The notes under the pieces: generated by a model
Seen by the model: only the letters and a program-made list of their open reading frames with translations
Told to the model about the DNA's origin: nothing
The model's database searches: none
Shown here: positions 12,328 through 24,800 of the stretch, one piece after another
Layout: every line of letters begins with the position of its first letter
Numbering within the stretch: position 1 is the first letter of the stretch
Assembly (NCBI GenBank): GCA_026874595.1
Contig: CM049320.1
Span: 42,354,714 to 42,418,713, forward strand
Length of the DNA: 64,000 nucleotides
From: Sipunculus nudus
Taxonomy: Eukaryota; Annelida; Sipuncula; Golfingiida; Sipunculidae
Direction: 5' to 3'
Position numbers and translations under genes: made by a program

Positions 12328-12850
12328 CAGCAATGTACTGCAGTCTGTGTGCTACAGTTTTGTACTGCAGTGCATATATATGGTATACTGCAGTATACTG
12401 CAGATATATGTACTGCAGTGCATATAAGGTATACTGCAGTACACCTGCAGAAAATTACTGCAGTATATTCTGCATACTGCAGTGTTTTTGCGGGTGCAGT
12501 ATATTTACTGCATTATCTTGCTGCATTTTTACTGCAGTATTTTCCATCAAATACTGCAGTACTTTTTACCTCATACTGCAGTAAATATAATGCTCCCGCA
12601 AAAACACTGCTGTATTCTGCAGTTTTACTGCAGTATTTTTTTCACCTAATACTGCAGTATTTTTCACCTAATACTGCAGTGTATATACTGCTCCCGCAAA
12701 AACACTGCTATATTACAGTAATTTACTGCAGTTTACTGTGAGTATTACTGCAGTATCCAACTTTTGCAGTAAATTTACTGCTCCCGCAAAAACACTGCTG
12801 TATTACAGTAATACTGCAATATTTTTTCTGCAGTTTTACTGCAGTATTTT
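12163..12850. repeat. CTGCAG-based palindrome array (copy 2)
   Basis: Roughly 690 bases with ACTGCAGT or TACTGCAGTA every 15 to 30 bases, an embedded (TA)n run at about 12268-12326, and a recurring spacer CTCCCGCAAAAACACTGCT at about 12592, 12693 and 12781. The spacer marks a higher-order unit of roughly 90-100 bases. Long open frames here are produced by the repeat. Confidence 0.8.
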
Positions 12851-12884
12851 TTCATCTGGGAATATAGGCCGTATTTCCCACTTC

Positions 12885-13140
12885 CCGTTTTATAACAATA
12901 TGGGTAGGGTATGATTATTACAATATGGGTCGTTTTTATTACAATACGCATTGGGCCGTTATTACAATATGGGCCTTTTTTTATAACATTATGGACCGTT
13001 AAAATAATTGTTACAGTATGGGCCAGTTTATTACAATATGGGCAGGGTATGATTATTACATTATGGGTCGTTTTTATTACAATATGTGCCGATAACATAA
13101 TTATTACATTATGGGCCGGTTATATTACATTATGGGTATA
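12885..13140 (+). repeat. ATTACAATATGGGCC array (copy 3)
   Basis: About ten degenerate units of TTATTACAATATGGGCCGTT, alternating with TTACATTATGGGTCG. This is the reverse complement of the array at 3700-3905. It directly follows the CTGCAG array. Confidence 0.8.
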
Positions 13141-13209
13141 GTAGGCCGATAACAGCGTGCGCTATATATGTTCATGCTTTGTCCACTTGATATTATATAT
13201 TATCGCGTC

Positions 13210-13440
13210 AGTTGCAGGCTTATATATATCGAGTACAGGAGTATTAGCATATACAGTACTAAAACAAAATGCTGACAGATTCGACTCCCCCCCCCCCCCT
13301 CTCAACCAACGACCTTTTTTTTAGACAATTTTTTATGCATGACACCCGTTGACCCCTCCCTGCAAAAAATCCTGGATTCACGCCTGCACTGATATCTACT
13401 TCTACGTGTACATTAGTAATCCTGCCTGGTAGCCCAGCCA
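13210..13440. repeat. direct duplication, left copy
   Basis: Nearly the same sequence as 15298-15502 in the same orientation: GTTGCAGGCTTATATATATC at the left, a C-run, GACACCCGTTGACCCCTCCC, then ATCCTGGATTCACGCCTGCA and a shared right edge GTAATCCTGCCTGGTAGC. The left copy has about 25 extra bases after the C-run. The inner part resembles a small DNA-transposon end. Confidence 0.75.
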
Positions 13441-13509
13441 AAAATATTCTATAGTTTACTATATCAATAAACATAATAAAAACTATAAGTTTTGATGATG
13501 TTTTTGCCA

Positions 13510-14285
13510 CTTAACTATAGGTTTTTTAATATAAATACCTATAGGTGATACTATAGTTATTATAGTCGTTCTGTATCTAAGGATTTACTGTATTTACAAA
13601 AATATTAAAACAACTATAGGTTTTGATGATGTTTTCGCCACTTTACTATAGGTTTTGTACTATAAACACCTATAGGTATGTTTTTTTTATAATCGTAATT
13701 TATAGGATTTGCTATAGTAAAAACTATAATTAAAAACCTATTGGTTTTTATGTTTTCGTGAATTTACTATCTTTTTTTTTAATATTAACACCTATAGGTT
13801 TAATAATAGTTTTTGTTATAGTCTAAGCATAGGATTTACTATAGTAAATCTATGATAAAACATCTATAGGTTTTGATGTTTTCGCCACTTTACTACAGGT
13901 TTCTTTAGTCCATACACCTATAGGTAATACTATAATTTATTATCGTCATTCCTACAAGTTCATACCGTGTTTTCTATACATTTACACTGCTGTTACTATA
14001 TTTATACATATTAAACTATGGATACTGCTATAATGAATATTATTTCAAGTCTTTGTCAAATAAACTCCTACACGCCATTGGATTAACAATTTATCCTATA
14101 TTTACATATGTTGAACTGTGTAAAATTTCATAATTTACATGTAAAGTCCTATAGGTTTCCACATAAATTATAGGTGAGCAACTCCTAAATGTCTTTGGAT
14201 TAACAATTTATTCTATATTTGAATATGTAGAACTGTGTAAAATTCATAATTTATATGTTGAGTCCTATAGGTTTCCACATGCTCT
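13510..14285. repeat. CCTATAGG palindrome array
   Basis: The palindrome ACCTATAGGT or its core CTATAGG recurs at about 13540, 13670, 13790, 13865, 13915, 14150 and 14265, often with the phrase GGTTTTGATGATGTTTTCGC between copies. Spacing is irregular (about 60 to 130 bases). Confidence 0.65.
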
Positions 14286-15295
14286 CCTGTAATTTATACA
14301 CATGAATTTCTATATAGGGTCTAGTTTGACCTCCTATCAGAACATGCAGGTTTTTTTCTTCTAATAAACAATAGAAATTCCAATATGCCTTCAAATACAT
14401 GTTTCCATATTGAATCTTATATTTGCCTAGCTTGTAATCCTTAAAAGGCTTTGTCAAGAGTTTCAGCTTGCACCAAATTTTTCATTTTCCAACATACATC
14501 ATTTAACAAATCCATATATATATATTAAAGGAACATGAGTATATATGACCAAACTCCTTTATTAAGATGCATGCAAAACACATTTTCAGTAAAACACTTG
14601 CATGGATATTCCAAAATGTCAGGTCACTACAGCAAACTTCTTTCGAGTCAGGTGCTCTGGGCTGCCCAAGCTCAGGTGAGGAGACAGCGGCCCTCACCAT
14701 TACCTTAGTGCAGGTAATGCACTAAGTGAACTCTTGACATGTGCCTGGCTGCATTAAGTGACCTCTTGTCAAATCTGATCCAGTTGGCAGTTTGCCAAGT
14801 CATAGATACAGACACAATCTTAGCCTGTTGCTAAATCTGTTTACACATACTGACAAGTTTTGGCTACAATGCTTTTTTTAAAGTTTTATTAGATTTAAAA
14901 AAAATAGAATTGGTTAGAATAATAAAATATGCAGTCCTTTCATTGCACCAAGCTTTTGCCCGAAAAAAATGGGTCAATGATAGTAGTGCCACGTCACATG
15001 ACGAACATTTGCTCAAAACTTGATGATGCTAGCTCATGTCGTTTCTGAGATTGTTATAGGCTAAAAAACAATTTGGCTAAGGATTTTGAAGGTTTTCCCC
15101 ATAATATGTAAGTTGATGCAGCTGGTGCCACAAAAAGCTCAATCCCATATTTGATATGTGACAGATTTTTGCAAAAAAAAGGGGGATGCTAGCTCCTGCT
15201 ATTCCTGACATTGTTCGCCATTTCTGATATTGTAATTTTACTGAGTATTTTTTTGGCAAAATGATTAAGTCCAGTTTCTTAAAACTCGACCAAAA
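14286..15295. other. no gene recognised
   Basis: No coding region or named repeat is supported. A short inverted duplication CAGGTAATGCACTAAG is visible near 14710. This interval lies between the two copies of the direct duplication. Confidence 0.35.
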
Positions 15296-15297
15296 TT

Positions 15298-15502
15298 CAG
15301 TTGCAGGCTTATTTATATCGAGTGCAGGAGTATAAGCATATACAGTACTAAAACAAAATGCTGACAGATTCGACCCCCCCCCCCCCCCCGCTCGCATTTT
15401 ATGCATGACACCCGTTGACCCCTCCCTGCAAAAAATCCTGGATTCACGCCTGCACTGATATCTACTTCTACGTTTACATTAGTAATCCTGCCTGGTAGCT
15501 AG
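15298..15502. repeat. direct duplication, right copy
   Basis: Same sequence and orientation as 13210-13440, about 2.08 kb apart. See that entry for shared words. Confidence 0.75.
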
Positions 15503-15869
15503 GCTACCTACTAACAATAATCAGTATTATCCTCCTTAATTGGTATTTAATGACTGCAATGGTAATCGTCCCTAGCATCCTTGGCATCTATATTAAGACA
15601 ATTTAAAAACTAAGATTCATAAAAACATGCAACACTCTTATTGAATTATTCATATCTTTATATAATATTTATCTGACACGTCTGCAACACTTCCTTATAA
15701 AGATATGTGTTCTATGAAATTTTACATATTTTATTCAATAAATACAAAGTTTAAAATGCCTGCCTAAAAAACCACCACCACTATATATTCAACCTTTACG
15801 TACCTGTCTTTTCTTGGTCAACACATATTACCGCTCCTGGCAATTGTTTTAGCTTAATATTTTCAATGA

Positions 15870-17225
<1,356 letters not shown>

Positions 17226-17226
17226 G

Positions 17227-18470
17227 GCAGTTTTATCCGCAGTTGGTTTAATCCACTGGATAAATCCGGATCGGATAAAACAGGTTTTATCCAGTTTTAT
17301 CCAAAGTTTGGGTGTATATACTGTCTGTGAAGTAGACTTTTAATATTAAGTTAAGCTTTTCACTGTAAAGTAATAGGGTTCTAATAAAAAATATTTGTGT
17401 CTAGTTAACTGAATAATTATGTGACCATGTATTTATACATATAACAGGCATTTCTTGTCAGAGATCACTTCAGAAGTTCTGAAAGTGATGCCATGGTACT
17501 TAATAATAAGTTTGAAACTTGAATTAAATGATTATTCTTTTTAGAGAGGTCAATGTGACTTACTGAAACATCATGTACATTACACTATAAAAAAGCAAAA
17601 CACCTGGTCAACTGCAGTTCACAAGTTCACTTAAACTCCACAATCAGTGCATGGTACCATGGAATGTCCTGTCATATATTTACAGATTAACATCTATTCT
17701 TACATGTTGAGAGAGATGTACATAATCGAGTCATTTATTAAGATATACAGTACGTGATATCGGCTGTCTATGATTTTTGACGGTTTTCTCTGAGATGAGA
17801 ACAATAAAATGCTTAAAAAGCTTGCTTCCGCGAGTTGGTTTCTCTGAATGTTAGGTATTAGTTTTTCCTTTTCCCCACTGGTAAGGCATGTTTACACAAG
17901 CAGTGGGCTACCATTTTACACACAGCCAGTCATGATATCCTGGGAGAAACCTCCATTGAATCAAAGTCATTCAAGCATATCCCTCCACGAGACTCATGTT
18001 GCCCCATAAGTTGCTGACAACTGGGCTGCGAAAGTCACCCTGTAGCCTGCCCTGTGACTAAGATGATACGTACATCCTATTCATCCACTGAGAAATTGAC
18101 ACCAGCCAGAAGAGTAACATATAGAAGACAAAGCCTTAGTCAAAGGGACTGCCCCTCTTTCTGCTGTTTGTAAGGCATAAGCTATAGTGGCTACTGGCAA
18201 CAGTGAATCATGAACCTGGAGGAACTTGCCAACTGGATATCATGCTTAGACTTTATCAATATATTAATAAACCTTTTGAACTTATTTATCAAGATTAGTA
18301 TTTATACTAATTTAATTAAATATTACAAGTTTGTTCTTAGTTTGATCCATTTTAATCCTGTATAATCCGGATAAAAATGGATTAAACCGGATAAACCCAG
18401 TTTCATCCATTCACCCATTGTCCTGGATTAAACTAATTTTATCCAGATAAAACCCAACCCTGTGTACAGT
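17227..18470. mobile_element. possible MITE with GGATAAAAC-rich inverted ends
   Basis: The left end (about 17227-17310) is packed with TTTTATCC and TTTAATCC words; the right end (about 18345-18470) is packed with their inverse, GGATTAAAC and GGATAAAAC. The interior of about 1 kb is ordinary sequence without a coding region. Arms are degenerate rather than a strict inverted repeat and no target duplication was found. Confidence 0.4.
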
Positions 18471-18639
18471 TGTAATATGTTTCTATGAACAGTTAGAAAT
18501 ATATTGTTGTTATTATTCCCCCCTAAAATTATACTAAGTTCCAACAATAAAATTAACACACACCCCACAAAATAATTTTTTTCTGGAAACACGTTGTGGA
18601 CCGCAAAATCTGGCCGCACTTGTTCAGGTAGACGAAACT

Positions 18640-18846
18640 GCGTGCACGCGTTTTAGGCTGTCCCTGGTTTTAGTAACTAAAAATTGTTAGTCATTCACTA
18701 CCTTGTCGGGCATTCCTAAATAAAGCTTTCCCGACCGGAGCGAGGACGTTACTGAGTGTGGCATTGGTGCGTTTCAGTACGAATTTCACTTTTGAGCCAT
18801 CGGTTTATTACCTGTGTAAGTTTTTATTTTCATATTTTGATTTAAA
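18640..18846 (+). promoter_or_regulatory. possible promoter / 5' UTR of the NOL7-like gene
   Basis: A local rise in CpG (for example CGTGCACGCGTTTTAGG, GACCGGAGCGAGGACG) precedes the proposed start codon at 18847. No TATA box was recognised. An alternative donor (CCTGT then GTAAGTT) occurs at about 18817, which could end a non-coding first exon. Confidence 0.3.
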
Positions 18847-18884
18847 ATGGCGCACCAGTTTTATGAGTTGCGGCATATAGACAG
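18847..18884 (+). CDS. NOL7: NOL7-like gene, exon 1
   Basis: ATG in a good context (AAAATGG) opens MAHQFYELRHID and ends in AG before the donor GTAAAT. The leftover AG joins with the T at 25478 to give serine. It lies at the edge of a CpG-enriched patch. Weaker than the other exons because it is short; the alternative is translation from the ATG at 25488 after a non-coding first exon. Confidence 0.42.
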
Positions 18885-21800
18885 GTAAATCGGTATTTAA
18901 AATTGATCACGCTTCATAATTACAAATTGTGCAACCTTCTTTATCGCTCACACACACACACACATGGACAGGGTGAGGTAAACACCCCGTAAACCGGCTA
19001 ATCAAATGAAAGACAGTTTGTTGCTTAGATTTCAAGTCGGCTCACACCTTTGTAAGCCTGGTTTGATAAGACTCAACATTATTAGACCCTGCCATATTAT
19101 GCTAATTTATGGCATATATATAGTGATGGCCATACGGTTAGCGTTTCTACATAATTTTAGGAAGTGGCTAAACAGCCGGCAGGGTGTCGGCAGTTTAGTC
19201 CACAGGCTAAACAGCCGGCAGGGAATACTGACATTGCCCTTGAGTCTAATGCCCACTGGCTGAACTGTTGGCAAATGAATGTAACATTGTATGCTCTATT
19301 TTAGTGTGATACTCTGTACTTTCCATTATCATCTTGACAGTGAGCTGACAATATAGAGCTGACTTACCAAATTAGATATTTTGATAGCCTTTTCTTAAGA
19401 AATGCCATTTGGTGTGGATATTTCTTGCATCATCTCACAACACAATGGCTAGGCTCAGCAACATTAATTGGGTGTGGTGTAAGATTGTGTGATTATACCT
19501 TTGATCAAGTAATTAGCTGAGCCTTTGGCCATCTATTTGACATAACCTGAGTTTGTTTTCACACACTAATTATTTGTTTGCTCATAAGCAAACTAGTGTA
19601 TAAACTATAAACAGTCTCTGGACACACATTCACATTTCTGGTACATTTTTATGACAAAATCTATAAACTATCCTGTAAATAATACAATTTTTATCAGAAA
19701 AAAATTATATAAAAGTACCCTGTAAATATCACAAATGTGCACTTTTAATAGCTACTCATTGTTACTCAACATACTTATTATTACATATAGACCAGCAAAA
19801 TAGATAATTTGGTAAGTCATCACTATATTGTCAGCTCATTGTCCAAATAATAATGATAATGAAAAGTATAGAGTATTACTATTACACTGAAATAGACTGA
19901 AATAGTCTTAATAGAGCATACATTAATTTGCCGGCAAGTTAGCCAGTGGGGTAGATTGCTGGCAAGGTCAGTTTCTTCTGCCGGCTGTTTAGCCTGTGGA
20001 CTAAACTGTTGGCACCCTGCCGGTTGTTTAGCCACTTCCATAATTTTACATATTGATTATAAGCCACGGAATATACAAAGGATCCGTTGCATCTTCTTTG
20101 ACTGCATGTTTACTGCCTCACAACAAGACACTGATTACTACTGAAACACCATTTTATACCAGAGACATATCAGCAAGTTTAGTGGGGACGGAGAGGTCTG
20201 TCTATAACACTGAGAATCTGCAGAGAGATGGAGAATTTGTGGAGATTATTATTTGCATTATACTTTTAAATACACATTCAAATCACTTAAATTCTCCATC
20301 TCTCCTTGGATTCTCAGCATTTTAGACAGACCTGGGACAGAGACATGGGGCCCACTGGGATGGACTAAATACCAAAATACACCAAAAAAATAAAAATACA
20401 GGACTGCCACAGAATGCTGCTATGCAAGATATCTGCTGGGCTGTTGATGCTTCAATTCCCTCTGGACAAATAAATCAGTTGTTGATGTTACAGGTGCTTC
20501 ATGCTTTTCAAAATGGTTATTATTTATTACAGGCCTTTTGCCGTACAGTATAATGTGAATATTGGTATGTTAAAAGCATAGAAAATTTTGATTTTTTTAT
20601 TCAATTTCCTTTCTGAGAATAACCCCAGTTAGCCCCTTGGTGGGCCGGCAACACAACAGAAACCTCAAACCTGTTGCGACGGCCGCTAGTTGTTACAGAA
20701 GTCATGACTGTGATAAGACATGACAGTTGTGGCCCTGACATGTACACTGTGGCCATGGTGAAATTGTAGATGGCACTAAAAAATCTCTAAAAGTGTTTAT
20801 TCTGTCATATTGACCCCTAAAAATGATTACATTTTTATAAGGTCAAAATGAAGGAGGATATTTCAAAATTATTATTCTACAAAATATATGGTCGTCAAAA
20901 TAATGGAATCACTTTTTTCAGAGGTTGTGACCTAGTCAGTGGTTGTGGTTGAAGGATGGGGTTAGCATGACACTCCACTTCACTGTAACAACTATCAACT
21001 GAAAGTCTTATATTCTTCAAAATAACATCATTCTATTTGATGAAACATCATGTTCGTGTGTTGCCTCAAAGATTGTTACATTTGTGGTGTCAGTACAAGC
21101 CCGATAATGAGATGGGTGATTGTTATATAAAGTTTACCCATCAGGCAGCAATATCAGCACACAGAGGGGACAAGCCTACGTAAGATAGAATAAGACTTCA
21201 TAAAAAATTATTGGCTATTATCAGATAACTTCGATTTGCATAATATTTAATAAATATGTGAAAGTAAAGGCGCGTGTAAAAAAACAAATGATTGGAAATG
21301 GCCATATGCCTAGTTCCCGTGTTTTCGATCGGCTTTGTACGCCGGTCACCCAACTAAAAGCAAACCACACTCAATCTAGATAGCTTAACCAAGATAATTG
21401 TTTCAACTGTGTTACCTTAATTCACCATGCAAACATACACATGTGTGGCAGAAAGTGGGTAATGGTGTTAATATTTATTGCTTCCCTGGAAAATATGATT
21501 AATATCAATAGAATTTGCTTTATTATTTTATTCTTTATTGCAAAATATCCCGGATGAATTGCAAATTGGGAACGTGCGTTCCAGGAATGGTATACAAGTT
21601 TGCTTATTCACAGACATCCATCTGGAACTACTGAGTGGTTTTCATATTATGATACATGCATCTTTATATTTAAAAAAAAATTGTATTGCAAACAAGCTCA
21701 AGTTAGATATGGATGCTGCATGATATCTTGTCATGTAATACGAATATTAGTCAGATACAAACTGGGACAGAGGCGTTTCACCTAAACATTGTTGGCAGTA

Positions 21801-24800
21801 AACATCGTTGGCAGTGGCAAAATAAGAATCATGTAGAAATTAAGCTTTCAAAATATTTTAATTAATTACAGAGGAAAATACACTGGATCAAAACACACCT
21901 TGACCAAATGAGTGGTCGTTACGATCGTCAGTTTAACAAGAAAGCAGGTGGTTTGCTTCTTTGATCAAGCATGCCAGGACTCTGTCTGCAAGTGAGGGAA
22001 TGCCAAGCGATTGTTGGATTCCACCATTTTGAAATTCTTGTTCATAATAGAACTTACATCATCAACATTCTAGGCTTGTTCAATAAATTTGATTCCCAGT
22101 CGAAAATAAGGGTCTGCCTATTTGGAACCATACACAGTTTAAACTTTAGGGCCAAACTCAAGACATTGGTGGAGTGGAGCAGAGCGAATCGGAACATAGC
22201 ATAGTGGGACGAGACAAGGAGCCTCGCTGACTGGAGGGACTGAGAGCCAGAATTTTGTTACATTTCATTCAAAACGGACCCAGCTTTGAAGTATGACGCG
22301 CTAGCACAGGAATTTAGACACCTGCTGACACTGGTTACAAGGGCTTACGGTTTGTGTGGTGTGTAGTCTAGGCTTATATTGTAGAAACTCTTGCTGTATG
22401 GCTGTCGGACTCAATTTATGGCAGGGCCTAATAATATTGAGTCCAGATGATCAAATCGAGCTAAACCTTTGTCAGCTCACACCATACCAACACACTCCAT
22501 GCAAACTTGCACCTGGGGCAAGTCACACTCCAATTGTATCAGCTCGCACCATTATATACTAGCATAGCTACTGAAAAAACGTTAAACTGACACTTCAGAT
22601 AAAGTCATTTACTAATTCACAGTTCTACTGGTCAAGGATGTCTGTTTCATGTTCTGATCATCAATTCTTTACTTGTGTCACAAGTTGTGTGACAAGCTTT
22701 GAATGTAGGAAAGGTTGAATTAACAAATCAGTAAAATTAAAATAATTTAAATATTCATACTATTGGGAAAAGATGTAAATGAAAAAGAAGCCTATTGGAT
22801 TCATTGAGTGTGATGTGATATAACAATAATTTACGGGTTATTGTGCCAAATTTAACAGTTCAGTTCTCAATTTTATTCAGTCGGACTCAATATTATTAGG
22901 TCATGCCATAAATTGATATATGGCATGGCCTTATAATATTGTGTCCAATTGAATCAGGCTACAACACTGCCAACAGTAGTAAAGTATGTAATTATTGCCT
23001 CAGTCTTGAGAGGTATACGTTCATCCCTATTACAGTTTTTAGTTCATGTTTGTTACATTAGAGAAATGGGTCAGGATGATATAATAGTTAATAATTTGGC
23101 ATTAAAGAATACAGGAATATTTTAAGGTCCCTCATGAGCACAATTCAAGTACAACTGAAAGTGCTACAAGTTCTTAACAATTATGTATGAACAGTACCTA
23201 AATCAATCTATATTTAGTTCAGTGTACAACTTTCATATCTCAGTGTATCATGAAATGTTTTTCACTTTATGTCAGGTAGAAATTTATATCATTATGTCAT
23301 CATGCTTTAAACAGTTATGAAGTTAAATGAATTTTACTGACCCTTTAAAATGCAGTTTACAAAGGAAAAGCGATGGAATTTAAACCATGATTTATGCACT
23401 TTTGTAAATTATGTGTCAACAAACAAACAGAACAGCAAATATAAATGAGGAAATTTACCTGGATATTGATTGCAATTTAATTTATTTGATTCAAAACTTG
23501 ATTAGTTGTTCCTTGGCCTGTAGTCTATACATCCTCAAAATTTCATTGAAAACTTTGACAACTTTTGAATGTATTGTATTAACAGAAAATGTAAAACAAA
23601 TACACGACCATAGGTCGAGCACTTGCTGAAAATTGAAATAGCACAGACAGACAGAATGGGGAATGCAAAGACTGAAAGACATAAGATGAGTTATAGTTTG
23701 TGTAGATAGGACAGTTTTGGACAATGTGAGCAAAATAATAATTTTTTATGGTGACCTTGCCCTTGACCTTTGACATCTCTACTAAAAAGAAGGGCTTGCA
23801 GGATTGTCATTTACTATCAACTGTGTAACTTCAAGAGCAATTGCTTGAGATTTTTGGCCTGTAGAGCAAAAATAAGTGAACTCTTGTAATATCCCATATG
23901 ATGAGAAACTGTACAAGATTTACTGAGACTTGGTATAAAGTCCAGTAAAACTGATCTGGTTACAAGGGCCTGAAGACCTCTCTAGCTTTTAAAAGTGACA
24001 ACATTAGATAAATGAGACCCCATATTTTGGAATATCATGTATTAAAAAAATGCATAACCATGGTAACAGCAGATTAAGACAGCTACACATCAGAAGAAAG
24101 GCCATGGAATGGTGAATTAAAAAAAAATAAAATGAGATACAGTTTATGCAGCTACAATAAATTTTGATGAAGATATGAAGAGAAAAAAAATATTTGTAGT
24201 TTTTTAGTGACCTTTACCTTTTAACTATTTACTGTAAAAGACTTCAGAAATTCTAGAAGTTTAGGTATTCTATAAACAGTATAACATTCAGAGCTGGCCT
24301 GTGGAAAGCCATATGTCAGATGAAAGAACAAGTAGGTAGGCAAATTTGAGGACAACTGAGAATCAGATGGACATTAGAGAACATTGAGAGAACTGAGATG
24401 ACAAATGACAAGACCATCAACTTTGGAAAGAATAGAGGAACATATTGAGCCATAGTTTATGTAGCTAAGGTTTATAGTTTTGGACATATGGTCAAAACAT
24501 GATATCTTGTAGTGTTTAAAGTGCAGCACCCCCTAGCAGATATTTTATGAAAATGAAAATCTGTTATGAGATATTTGTGTCAGACAGTAGATGTACCAGT
24601 TTCCAAAGAATTCCTGAAAAACTGTGGCCTGTTGGATGGTATACGTAAGACATAAGAACCAGCAAACAGGCAAAATTGAGGACAACTGAAAAACAAACAG
24701 ACATACTGACACACTCACTGACACATTTTAGATGACAGTTGACAAGACCAAGAGGAAAAAAGAGAGAAACAAATTGAGCTATAATTTATGTAGTTAAGGT

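Noticed and set aside
12172-12741. 189-codon open frame
   Set aside because: It reads through the CTGCAG palindrome array and a (TA)n run; the long frame is a by-product of the repeat.
8118-12850. CRISPR-like array
   Set aside because: The repeats are short palindromes at irregular spacing in an animal genome, with no spacers of constant length and no cas genes.
12775-13141. 107- and 76-codon frames on opposite strands
   Set aside because: Both are translations of the ATTACAATATGGG array.
13210-15502. LTR retrotransposon
   Set aside because: No primer binding site, polypurine tract, gag or pol was seen, and the repeat has a transposon-end-like interior; left as a direct duplication.
21538-22204. 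Open frames of 61-77 codons in intron 1
   Set aside because: No family resemblance, overlapping alternatives in other frames, and no splice context.
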